Shown in pieces: positions 34,666-43,264 of a stretch of DNA of 64,000 nt (position 1 is the stretch's first letter; every line of letters starts with the position of its first letter). The notes beneath the pieces are model-generated. The model saw only the letters and a list, made by a program, of their open reading frames with translations. It was not told the DNA's origin and did not search any database. Made by a program: the position numbers and the translations under genes. Origin of the DNA: Shimia_B sp038527375 (GTDB taxonomy: Bacteria > Pseudomonadota > Alphaproteobacteria > Rhodobacterales > Rhodobacteraceae); NCBI GenBank assembly GCA_038527375.1, contig JBCBFU010000010.1, forward strand, positions 1 through 64,000. Reading direction: 5' to 3'.

Positions 34666-35346
34666 ATGTCGGAAATGGAAACACGGGTTCTGAACTCCGA
34701 GGCGCGGCAGCCGGTATCGGGCGACGTGCGGTCGGTCGTGGTGTTTGTCCACGGCTACGGCGCCAATGGCGCGGACCTCTTGGGGCTGGCCGACCCGTTG
34801 GGAGAACATTTGCCCGACACCATGTTCGTGGCCCCGGATGCACCGGAATCCATTGCCATGGTGCCCGGTGGGTTCCAGTGGTTCCCGATCCCGTGGATCG
34901 ACGGCAGTTCCGAGGAGGCCGCCGCCGAGGGTCTGCGCCAGGCCGCGCTCGATTTCGACGCCTATCTGGATGCGCTGATGGTGGATTACGATCTGCTGCC
35001 GGAACAGGTGCTGCTCTTTGGTTTTTCCCAAGGCACGATGATGAGCCTGCATGTCGCCCCCCGCCGCGAGGACCCGATTGCGGGCATCGTCGCCTTCTCG
35101 GGCCGCCTGCTGGAGCCAGAATTGCTCGAGGACGAAGTGCAGTCCCGGATGCCGGTCCTCCTTGTCCACGGGGATCAGGACGATGTGGTGCCGCCCCAAA
35201 GCCTGCCGATGGCGGCTGAAGGCCTGCAAAAGGCGGGGTTCACGGATGTCTATGCCCACATCATGAAGGGCACCGCCCACGGCATCGCACCCGATGGCTT
35301 GCAGGTCGCGCTGGCCTTTATGCGCGACCGTTTGGGCTATAGCTGA
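34666..35346 (+). CDS. Alpha/beta-hydrolase, phospholipase/carboxylesterase family
   Basis: 226 residues. HGYGANGADL oxyanion region, nucleophile Ser121 in GFSQGTMMSLH, Asp172/173 in HGDQDDVVP, His205 in GTAHGIAPD. Cytosolic serine esterase; the substrate is not predictable. Two bases after the glycosylase gene, so co-transcribed. Confidence 0.9.
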   Translation: MSEMETRVLNSEARQPVSGDVRSVVVFVHGYGANGADLLGLADPLGEHLPDTMFVAPDAPESIAMVPGGFQWFPIPWIDGSSEEAAAEGLRQAALDFDAYLDALMVDYDLLPEQVLLFGFSQGTMMSLHVAPRREDPIAGIVAFSGRLLEPELLEDEVQSRMPVLLVHGDQDDVVPPQSLPMAAEGLQKAGFTDVYAHIMKGTAHGIAPDGLQVALAFMRDRLGYS

Positions 35347-35389
35347 TCCTGTCACATCCCTGATTCAACTGCCGCCTATGGCTTGCGAC

Positions 35390-35445
35390 AAGTTGGACTA
35401 GATGCGGGGCTTGTCAGCGACCAACCCCACTATATAGTCCAACTT
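35390..35445. repeat. 11-bp perfect inverted repeat upstream of the HNH gene
   Basis: aagttggacta (35390-35400) and tagtccaactt (35435-35445) with a 34-base loop. Between the esterase stop and the HNH start. It has no T-tail, so a plain terminator is unlikely; it may be an operator pair or an RNA element. Confidence 0.5.
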
Positions 35446-35509
35446 ACTGGGACGGGCCTGCCGTTCTTTGCTGGGTCCGCCCATCGTTCGTGAAGCGAGG
35501 GATAGCAGC

Positions 35510-36115
35510 GTGACTCAAACCGCAGCTCAGACCATGGCAGATTTCCGCACGAATTTCGTGCGCTCCCCCAATGGGCTCAGACAGAACCCAGCCTTGGTGC
35601 TGAATGCCGACTACCGGCCATTGTCGTATTATCCATTGTCCCTGTGGCCGTGGCAGGATGCGATCAAGGCCGCGTGGCTGGATCGGGTGGATATCGTGGC
35701 CGAGTACGACGAATATGTCTCCAGCCCGTCAACCCGGATCAGGATCCCCTCGGTCGTTGTCCTGAAAGACTATGTCAAACCTCAAAAGCGCGTGGCCTTC
35801 ACGCGCTTTAATTTGTTTCTGAGGGATGAATTCAGCTGCCAGTATTGCGGCGCCAAGGGCGATCTGACCTTTGATCACGTGGTGCCGCGCGCCAAGGGCG
35901 GCGTGACGAGCTGGGAGAACGTTGTGGCGGCCTGTTCCAAGTGCAACCTGCACAAGGGCTCGCGCAGCCTGCGCCAGTCGGGGCTGGCCCTGCGCAAACC
36001 GCCCCGTCAACCCGCGAGCGAAGAGTTGCGGAACATGGGCCGCAAATTCCCGCCGAACCACCTGCACGAAAGCTGGCTGGATTTCCTGTACTGGGATACC
36101 GAACTGCAGGCCTAA
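35510..36115 (+). CDS. HNH endonuclease family protein
   Basis: 201 residues from GTG 35510 (GAGGG nine bases before); an in-frame ATG at 35534 is the alternative. N-terminal half NPALVLNADYRPLSYYPLSLWPWQDAIKAAWL, then the HNH domain: CQYCGAKGDLTFDHVVPRAKGG with two Cys pairs (CQYC and CSKC), catalytic DHV and NLHKGS. The family is conserved in bacteria as a single-copy HNH protein, with no restriction methylase nearby. Probable nuclease of unknown target. Confidence 0.88.
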   Translation: MTQTAAQTMADFRTNFVRSPNGLRQNPALVLNADYRPLSYYPLSLWPWQDAIKAAWLDRVDIVAEYDEYVSSPSTRIRIPSVVVLKDYVKPQKRVAFTRFNLFLRDEFSCQYCGAKGDLTFDHVVPRAKGGVTSWENVVAACSKCNLHKGSRSLRQSGLALRKPPRQPASEELRNMGRKFPPNHLHESWLDFLYWDTELQA

Positions 36116-36301
36116 GAGCGGGGCCAGATCGCCGTGTTTCGCAACATGCCACCGCCGCACCGTCGCGCTGTGTCGCCTGACATGCGCGGGAACGCATTAA
36201 ATTGAAGACATAAACTCTGGACCGGCCCGGCCCGCTGGTAGGGTTTTGTTCAATACCTGCCCCTAGCCCTGACGCCATCTTATTCGCGAAAGGGGTGCGA
36301 C

Positions 36302-39300
36302 ATGGCTCAGGAAGACCAGCAATTCACGGGAACGGACGGCGCAGACAGCTTTGCGGGCGGGTCCGGCAATGACAGCTTCACCGGCGGTGGTGACAACGAT
36401 TATGCGACGGGCGGCAGCGGTCAGGACACCCTTATCGGCGATACGCAGACCGAAACAACGTTCGATCCGTCCACCATCACGATTGTCGAAGATTATACGG
36501 TCACCATGACCTTCGATCACGAAGGGGCGGGCTATAAGAACACCATCGGCATGTACACGGTCGACCCGGAAACGGGCGTGATCGAGGCCGTACAGGTTGC
36601 TTGGGAAAACGCGTCGCTTGCCGGGTCCGGCGGGGATCTGATCGGGGGACAATCCTCGGTTCAGTATGACGTGTCGGCAGGGGATGAACTGGGGTTCTTC
36701 CTGATCTCGGACGGCTATAACGCCAATGATTTCGACGCCTTGGGCGAAGGGACCTATCGCTTTGTCGATGCCGACGGCAATCCCGCCACGGTTGATGGTG
36801 GCGCGCCGATCCTGCAACACGTGGCCCCCGATGGCACGGTCACGACCCTTTCGGGCAGCATCTATCACTCGACCGCGGCGGCCACGAGCTATGACCTGAA
36901 TGCCGATGGGCAGGATCACACCGCCGGGACGGCCCAAGGCAATGCCAGCGAATTCCAGATCGGGTTCGAGGACATGTATGGCGGCGGCGATATGGATTTC
37001 GACGACGCCCTGTTTACCATCGAGGTGGGAGAGACCAACGGCATCGCGATCGTGGGCGAATTGGCGGATGCCGCTGACGGAGGGCATGACCGGCTCCACG
37101 GCAATTCTGGCGAAGACAGCATCTATGGCAACGGCGGCAACGACCTTCTTGTGGGGGGCGGTGCCTCGACCGAATGGACGCTGGTGGACGGCGAATGGGT
37201 CTATAACGCCGATGCGGTAAACACCGCCGACGATCCCAACTGGACTGAGGACGGCGCGGCGGATGTTATCGTCGGCGGCGACGGGCGTGACGTGATCCTG
37301 GGCAACGCGGGGGACGATATCCTGCACGGCGGCGCGGGCAATGACCGCATCAACGCAGGCGCGGACAATGACACGGCCTATGGCGGGTCCGGCAGCGACA
37401 AGATCAACCTCGAAAACGGGGACGACTATGCCGAAGGCGGGGTCGGTGCGGACATCATCAACGCCGGCGCAGGCGACGACGTTGTCTATGGCGATTTGAC
37501 GGGTGACAGCATGATCCGGTCGGGCGGCGGCATGTCGACCTTCGATGACTACGGCAAGATGGATGGCTGGGACGTGGAGACCGACCCCGACACCGGTTTG
37601 AAATCCATGACCCACGAAATCCAGACCGAGGCGGGCGAACCCTATGAGCTGACCTTTGATCTGGCTGCCAATCTGGCCTCAGGTGCGACGGCCGGCACGA
37701 TCGAGGTGCTGTTCAATGGCGAGGTCATCGACACGATCGACACCACAAGCGGCGTGTTTGAAAGCCACACCGTGACCCTGACAGGCACGGGGGAGCTCGG
37801 GTCGCTGGCCTTCCGCACCACGGAAACCAGTCAGGAGGCGCTGGATGTCGCCCCGGTCTACAATTCCGACGGTCCGATCCTGAGCTATGACGCCCAGATC
37901 ACCACCGCAGACGGCCCCGTCGATGTCGCGGCCTTCGCGCCGGGTCAGGCGAACCTCTATCAAGTCATCTCGGGATCGTTCAAAGTCTTTGACACCGAGG
38001 TCGGCGCCTATGTCGACGTGGGCGATGACTTTGGGTTCCGGGCCAACGCCATCGGGTTCAACGTCGAAAACGACATGATCTACGGGATCGCCAAAAGCGC
38101 GGGTACGGATTCACTCGGCAATCCGGTCTCGAACAAGGACCTCGTCGCGATTGACGCCAATGGCGCGACCTACCGGATCGGGGAAACGCCGGTTGCAGAC
38201 TACGTGGGTGATTTCGACGATCAGGGGAACCTGTGGACCTTTGACAGCTCCATCGGGCGGATCACACAGATTGACGTCGACAACCTTGATGCCAATGGCA
38301 ATCCCAGCGTCGTCAACCACTACCTCGATGCGGATTTCTTTGAAGGGCGCACCTATGACGTGGCCTTCAACCCGCAGGAAGGCGCGTTTTATGCGGTTGA
38401 GGCACCGGGCGCCAATGGCGGGGTCGGCCGCATTCACAAGATTGACGTGTCAAACTTCGACGGCACAAACGAACCCGTCATCACCACCATCGACATCAAC
38501 GCGACCCTTGTGGGCGACGAGATGCTCGAAGGCATGGCCAAGGGTGCGTATGGGGCCGTCTTCATGGATGGCGATGGCAACCTCTATGCCGGGCTCAACA
38601 AGGGCGACCACGACCTGAGCGGGGATGGCGCGGCATCAGGCGCAGTCTATAAATTCAACCTCGATTTCGACAGCGGGCAGGGCTACGCCGAATTCCTCGC
38701 AGCCTCCGAGGTGACGGGCTCCAACGACGGCGCGGCAGATCCACGGGCTGCCGATCCCTTTGCCGAAAACGCGTCCGACACCGGCGTCCTGATCAAGATG
38801 CCGGAGCTGATCCTTGCATCAGGCGGCGACGACAAGCTGCGCGGCGCGGCGGGTGAGGATGAGATGCACGGCGGTGGCGGTGACGATATCCTCCACGGCG
38901 GGGCGGATGACGACCTGCTCTATGGCGACAGCGGCAATGACCGTCTCTATGGCGGCACCGGCAATGACACCATGGACGGCGGCACCGGCGACGACATCCT
39001 CAGGGGCGAAAGCGGCTCTGACGTGATGTCGGGTGGCGCAGGCGACGACCGCATCTTTGGCGGGCAGGGCGACGACACGGCCTCGGGCGGTGCGGGCAAT
39101 GACATGCTGCGCGGTGGCGCGGGCAATGACACGCTCGACGGTGGGGCTGGCGATGACAAGATCTATGCCGGGGACGGCGATGATACCATCATCGGCGGAC
39201 AAGGCGATGACCGCATCGCAGGTGACGCAGGCGACGACACCATTGATGGCGGCGCAGGCGACGACCAGATGCTGGGCGGCACCGGAAACGACACGCTGCA

Positions 39301-39655
39301 AGGCGGTGGCGGTTCCGACAAGATCGTCGGCGGCGCAGGCAGCGACCGTATCGAAGGTGGTGCCGGCAACGATCACCTCTGGGGCGGCGAATGGTCCGCG
39401 GACGGCACAAGCGACACCTTTGCCTATTCTAAGGGCGGGGGCCGCGATCTAGTGCACGATTTCGAAGTCGACCATGACCAGATCGATCTGAGCGCCTATG
39501 GCCTGACCTTCGAGGATATTCAGGATCGGATGATCGACCATGGATGGGCGACCGAGATCAATCTGGAAGGCATCGACAAATCCGGCGCCGGGGACAAGAT
39601 CCTGCTGAAATCCGTCAGCGCCGACGATCTGGACGCCGACAACTTCATCGTCTGA
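36302..39655 (+). CDS. Large RTX calcium-binding protein with DUF4114-like domain
   Basis: 1117 residues, no Sec signal, strongly acidic; a type I secretion substrate. Order: short RTX start (about 9-46), DUF4114-like beta domain (about 55-245, with GYKNTIGMYTVDPETG and GFEDMYGGGDMDFDDALF), RTX repeats (about 260-400), a jelly-roll-like segment (about 415-510), a beta-propeller-like middle (about 545-815: NLYQVISGSFKVF, DFDDQGNLWTFDSS, YDVAFNPQEGAFYAVE), dense RTX repeats (about 840-1030) and a C-terminal secretion region (FEVDHDQIDLSAYGLTFEDIQ). Directly upstream of its probable exporter genes. Adhesin, S-layer-like or enzyme role unknown. Confidence 0.9.
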   Translation: MAQEDQQFTGTDGADSFAGGSGNDSFTGGGDNDYATGGSGQDTLIGDTQTETTFDPSTITIVEDYTVTMTFDHEGAGYKNTIGMYTVDPETGVIEAVQVAWENASLAGSGGDLIGGQSSVQYDVSAGDELGFFLISDGYNANDFDALGEGTYRFVDADGNPATVDGGAPILQHVAPDGTVTTLSGSIYHSTAAATSYDLNADGQDHTAGTAQGNASEFQIGFEDMYGGGDMDFDDALFTIEVGETNGIAIVGELADAADGGHDRLHGNSGEDSIYGNGGNDLLVGGGASTEWTLVDGEWVYNADAVNTADDPNWTEDGAADVIVGGDGRDVILGNAGDDILHGGAGNDRINAGADNDTAYGGSGSDKINLENGDDYAEGGVGADIINAGAGDDVVYGDLTGDSMIRSGGGMSTFDDYGKMDGWDVETDPDTGLKSMTHEIQTEAGEPYELTFDLAANLASGATAGTIEVLFNGEVIDTIDTTSGVFESHTVTLTGTGELGSLAFRTTETSQEALDVAPVYNSDGPILSYDAQITTADGPVDVAAFAPGQANLYQVISGSFKVFDTEVGAYVDVGDDFGFRANAIGFNVENDMIYGIAKSAGTDSLGNPVSNKDLVAIDANGATYRIGETPVADYVGDFDDQGNLWTFDSSIGRITQIDVDNLDANGNPSVVNHYLDADFFEGRTYDVAFNPQEGAFYAVEAPGANGGVGRIHKIDVSNFDGTNEPVITTIDINATLVGDEMLEGMAKGAYGAVFMDGDGNLYAGLNKGDHDLSGDGAASGAVYKFNLDFDSGQGYAEFLAASEVTGSNDGAADPRAADPFAENASDTGVLIKMPELILASGGDDKLRGAAGEDEMHGGGGDDILHGGADDDLLYGDSGNDRLYGGTGNDTMDGGTGDDILRGESGSDVMSGGAGDDRIFGGQGDDTASGGAGNDMLRGGAGNDTLDGGAGDDKIYAGDGDDTIIGGQGDDRIAGDAGDDTIDGGAGDDQMLGGTGNDTLQGGGGSDKIVGGAGSDRIEGGAGNDHLWGGEWSADGTSDTFAYSKGGGRDLVHDFEVDHDQIDLSAYGLTFEDIQDRMIDHGWATEINLEGIDKSGAGDKILLKSVSADDLDADNFIV

Positions 39656-39680
39656 GCAACCTGATACCCCAACAATCCCT

Positions 39681-39712
39681 GTCGAGGGGCCGCCATTGCA
39701 CGGCCCTTCGAC
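39681..39712 (+). other. Hairpin between RTX gene and exporter genes
   Basis: 12-bp stem gtcgaggggccg / cggcccttcgac (one G-U) with an 8-base loop, followed by C and A runs rather than T. It could protect the RTX mRNA 3' end or attenuate the exporter genes. Confidence 0.6.
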
Positions 39713-39783
39713 CCCCCCAAAAAAAGAGGGTCTACGTCACCGCTGCGGCGGACGCGGCCCATAATGACACGAACAGGTTGCCC

Positions 39784-41883
39784 ATGTCAGGTTCATACCC
39801 CGCCACACCAAAGGACGTCCTGCGCGCCTTGCGCCCCGTGGCGGTGCCCGTCGTGATCTTTGCCTCGGTCACCAATTTGGCCGTGCTCGTGTCGCCGCTC
39901 TTTATGATGCATGTGCTCGATCGGGTCGTGCCGTCGGGGAACATGGCGACCCTGGCGCTTTTGGGCCTTCTGGCCGCCGGGGCCTTGATGACAAATGCGG
40001 TGGTCGAATTCCTGCGCGACCGCATCCTGACGCGCAGCGCGGTCTGGTTCGAACCCGCCGCAGCCGCAGCTGTTCTGCCCATGGGCGCGCAAAACCGGAC
40101 GGACCGGTTGCGCGATATCTCGACCATCCGCGATTTTCTGCGCAGCGGGGCCGGGACCGCCGCCGATCTTCCGTGGTTGCCGTTTTTCGTGCTGGCCATC
40201 GCCCTGATCCACCCGCTCTTCCTCGTGATCCTGATTGCGGGCGTGGGCCTGTTGGCCGGGGTCAAGGCGCTGGGTCAAAGCCTTGCCAAAACGGCCGAGG
40301 ATCGGGCGGGACAGGCGCGGGAGGCGTCCCTGTCGACCTTGCGCGCGCTAGAACGCGAGGGGCCGTTGGCGGACATGATGTCCATCGGACGCAATCTGGG
40401 CCAACGCTATCAACAGCTTCTGGGGCAGGTCGCCGATGCGACGGTCACGGCCACGCGGCCCGATCACGCGGCGGGTGCCGTGGGGCGCATGGTGCGCTTG
40501 GGCGTTCAACTGTCGACCCTGTCTCTGGGCGCCTATCTGGTGACGCAATCCGCGCTGTCAGCGGGCGGTATGATCGGGGCCTCCATCATCGTCGCCAAGA
40601 CGGTGGGCATCCTCGAGGCGTCCCTTGGCTTGATCCCGCAGGCCCTTCAAGTGCGCCACGCGGCGCAGAACCTGTCGCGCATGGACCAAGGGGCAGGCGC
40701 GTTTCAGACCGCGATCCATGATCTCAGCGGGGCGGTGACGGTGCAGGGGCTGACCTATCCCCGTGGCGGCGGCGCAGCCCCCCGGCTCGAGAGGGTGTCC
40801 CTGAAAATCGCGCCGGGCGAATGCCTCGCCATCTTGGGCGAAAGCGGGTCGGGCAAAAGCACGCTTCTGACGGCCATGTGCGGGGCCGATGCCGCGCCCA
40901 TTGGCAATGTCTTTCTGGATGAAACCGACGTCCGCACGCTCGATGAAAGCACGCGCAGTACGCAGATCGGCTATTTGCCCCAGCGCGCGCAGTTCCTTGC
41001 AGGCTCCATCGCGGAAAACATTGCCTGCTTTGACGATGCGCGCGACGATCAAAAGGTGATCGCAGCGGCCCGGCTGGCCGGGGTACACGGGCTGATCTCG
41101 GCCTTGCCCCGCGCCTACGAGACCGATTTGGGTGCCGATCCCTTTGCGCTGTCGGATGGGCAGAAACAGCGCGTGGCGCTGGCCCGCGCGATCTATCAAC
41201 GCCCGCGATACCTCTTTCTGGATGAACCCAATGCCCTCCTCGATCATCTGGGAGAGCGGCAATTGGGCGACGCCATCGCGCGGCTCAAGGCGGCGGGCAC
41301 GACCGTTGTGATGACCGTGCACCGCATGGCCATCGTGAACCTGGCCGACAAGGCAGCTGTTCTCGAACGCGGACGCCTGATCGATTTTGGCCCGCGCGCT
41401 GACATCGTCGGACGGTTGGCCAATTCCCATCGCAAGCTGCAACTGGCGGCGGTGCGCACCGATGTGCAGGACCTCATCGATTGGGTCCATGGCCAATTCG
41501 TGCGCGACGGGGACGAGGATTTCCGCCGCCGCGCCAGCGTGGTCGCGACGGAGTTGTGGAATTTCGCGCGCGACAACGGCCCGATCAAGGCCGACCGCAT
41601 CCTGAGCTTCGAGTTTCAGTTCATAAACGACACGACCTGCGCGATCCTGCTGAGCGAACCACGCAAGACCCGGCTGGAGGCAAAGGTGTCGAAGGTCCGC
41701 GGTGCCATCGCCAAAGATGACAGGTCAGATGCAAATGATCCCGATCCGCTGGCCGCCGATGAGGCCGCGCTGGCCACGGTGATCCGGCTGTCCGACCGGT
41801 TCGAACATCGCGCCAAGGATGGCAACAGCGCCTTCAAGGTGGAAATCGCAGACCGCTCGAACCTGTCGCAGGTGGCATCATGA
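39784..41883 (+). CDS. Type I secretion ABC exporter with C-terminal extension
   Basis: 699 residues (usual 570-600). N-terminal membrane domain (FASVTNLAVLVSPLFMMHVLDRVVPSGN is the PrtD-type start), Walker A GESGSGKST at 352-360, Walker B YLFLDEPN at 476-483, H-loop TVHRMAI. The signature is LSDGQ (456-460) instead of LSGGQ, and the D-loop reads NALLD. Residues about 550-699 form an extra domain (FRRRASVVATELWNFARDNG, ILSFEFQFINDTTCAILLSE) not found in ordinary exporters. Start at the ATG at 39784. The stop overlaps the HlyD-type gene by 4 bases. Confidence 0.88.
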   Translation: MSGSYPATPKDVLRALRPVAVPVVIFASVTNLAVLVSPLFMMHVLDRVVPSGNMATLALLGLLAAGALMTNAVVEFLRDRILTRSAVWFEPAAAAAVLPMGAQNRTDRLRDISTIRDFLRSGAGTAADLPWLPFFVLAIALIHPLFLVILIAGVGLLAGVKALGQSLAKTAEDRAGQAREASLSTLRALEREGPLADMMSIGRNLGQRYQQLLGQVADATVTATRPDHAAGAVGRMVRLGVQLSTLSLGAYLVTQSALSAGGMIGASIIVAKTVGILEASLGLIPQALQVRHAAQNLSRMDQGAGAFQTAIHDLSGAVTVQGLTYPRGGGAAPRLERVSLKIAPGECLAILGESGSGKSTLLTAMCGADAAPIGNVFLDETDVRTLDESTRSTQIGYLPQRAQFLAGSIAENIACFDDARDDQKVIAAARLAGVHGLISALPRAYETDLGADPFALSDGQKQRVALARAIYQRPRYLFLDEPNALLDHLGERQLGDAIARLKAAGTTVVMTVHRMAIVNLADKAAVLERGRLIDFGPRADIVGRLANSHRKLQLAAVRTDVQDLIDWVHGQFVRDGDEDFRRRASVVATELWNFARDNGPIKADRILSFEFQFINDTTCAILLSEPRKTRLEAKVSKVRGAIAKDDRSDANDPDPLAADEAALATVIRLSDRFEHRAKDGNSAFKVEIADRSNLSQVAS

Positions 41884-43232
41884 CCGTATTGGGAGCCATC
41901 ACGCCCGCGCAGGCCGAACCCGCCACGCCCGCGGGTGGCGCACCGCGCCTGCCCACACCTGTGCGCCGATTGATCTGGGGCGCCGCGCTCACGGTTCTGA
42001 CGTTTGTGGGCTTCGTGGTCGTCTGGGCCATCCTCGCGCCGGTCTCCACGACAATCCGGGTGGGGGGCGTGCTGTCCCCCTCGGCCCCCAGTTTTGAGGT
42101 GCAGCATGACGCGGGCGGACAGATCGCCGCCGTGCACGTGGCGCTCCATGACGAGGTGCCGGCAGGCGCGCATCTGCTGACGCTCGACACCCGCGACCTG
42201 CTGTCTGAGGCCCGCGCAGTCGCCGATGAGATCGCGCGCGGCGAGGCCGAATTGCGCGAGATTGCGCGCAGGCTGACGACACCGCCTGGAGAAGGGGATG
42301 TGGAACCTGCTGACGTGGTGACCGATGCGGCGGCGCAGGTGGTCGCGGCACGCTACGCCGCACAGGACGCGGTTATCGCCGCGCGCATCGCCGATGCCCG
42401 CGCCCAGCAACGCGCCAATGACCGGCGCGTGACCGACCTCGCCCGGGAGGCCACGACCGAGGACAACCGCGCGGCCTTGGTCGCCGCACGCCTTGTGCGG
42501 GCCCGGGATCTGCGGGCGCGCGATCTGATGTCCCAATCGGACTTCGAAGCCCTGGAGCAAGCCGCGCTTCAGGCGCAATCCGCGCAACTCGCGCTCGTGT
42601 CGCGCAAACGCGAACTCACTGAGCAGAGCGAGGCGCTCGACCGTCAGATTTCGCGGCTGTGGATCGAACAGGCGGGCGCCATGGCGGAGCGGCAACTGAC
42701 GCTGCAGGCGAGCCTTGCCACGGCCCGCGCGCGGCGCGATCAGCTTGACCGCAGGATCGAAGGCGCGCGCGTGTTGGCCCCGGTGTCTGGCAAGGTGACG
42801 GATATGGCGGTCGCGACGCCGGGCATGGTGGTGGCCCCACGCACGACCTTGCTGACCCTCACGCAGCCCGTCGATGTGCCACGCTTTGACCTGTTCATCC
42901 CGCCCGCGGCGATTGATCAGGTCCGCGTGGGACAGTCTGGCCTTTTGACGGTGAACGCGCTGCCCCAACGGGACGCGCCGCGCATCGTGCTGACGCTCAC
43001 GGATATCGCGCGCGAACCTGTCCGCGACCGGGACGGCAATTCTCTGCACTACCGCGCGGTGGGAGAGGTCACGCCAGAGGCCTTGGCCGCAGCGCGCGCC
43101 GCGATGGGGTCACGGTTCCAGCTTCAGGTGGGGATGCCCATCAACGTGGCGCTGGAAGGGCATTCAACGACGCTGTGGACCTTTGTCACCGGGCCGTTCA
43201 CGGGGCTGTTGTCCACCGCATTCGAGGATTGA
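41880..43232 (+). CDS. Type I secretion membrane-fusion protein (HlyD family)
   Basis: 450 residues. Short cytoplasmic N-terminus, one transmembrane segment (about 33-53), biotinyl-lipoyl-like half (VQHDAGGQIAAVHVALHDEVPAGAHLLTLD), long coiled coil (about 110-290), second lipoyl half (ARVLAPVSGKVTDMAVATPGMVV) and beta-barrel domain. Links the exporter to a TolC-type outer-membrane channel, which is not encoded in the window. Coupled to the ABC gene by ATGA. Confidence 0.93.
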   Translation: MTVLGAITPAQAEPATPAGGAPRLPTPVRRLIWGAALTVLTFVGFVVVWAILAPVSTTIRVGGVLSPSAPSFEVQHDAGGQIAAVHVALHDEVPAGAHLLTLDTRDLLSEARAVADEIARGEAELREIARRLTTPPGEGDVEPADVVTDAAAQVVAARYAAQDAVIAARIADARAQQRANDRRVTDLAREATTEDNRAALVAARLVRARDLRARDLMSQSDFEALEQAALQAQSAQLALVSRKRELTEQSEALDRQISRLWIEQAGAMAERQLTLQASLATARARRDQLDRRIEGARVLAPVSGKVTDMAVATPGMVVAPRTTLLTLTQPVDVPRFDLFIPPAAIDQVRVGQSGLLTVNALPQRDAPRIVLTLTDIAREPVRDRDGNSLHYRAVGEVTPEALAAARAAMGSRFQLQVGMPINVALEGHSTTLWTFVTGPFTGLLSTAFED

Positions 43233-43264
43233 TGAAGTCCGGATACTGGGCCGCGTGCGCCGTA

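Noticed and set aside
36263..37615. 450-codon open frame antisense to the RTX gene
   Set aside because: Composition mirrors the Gly/Asp repeats of the sense frame; it has no start context and no family motif. An artefact of GC-rich coding DNA.
38820..39390. Tandem DNA repeat or CRISPR-like array
   Set aside because: The periodicity is at protein level (RTX nonapeptides); the DNA units vary in sequence and there are no spacers.
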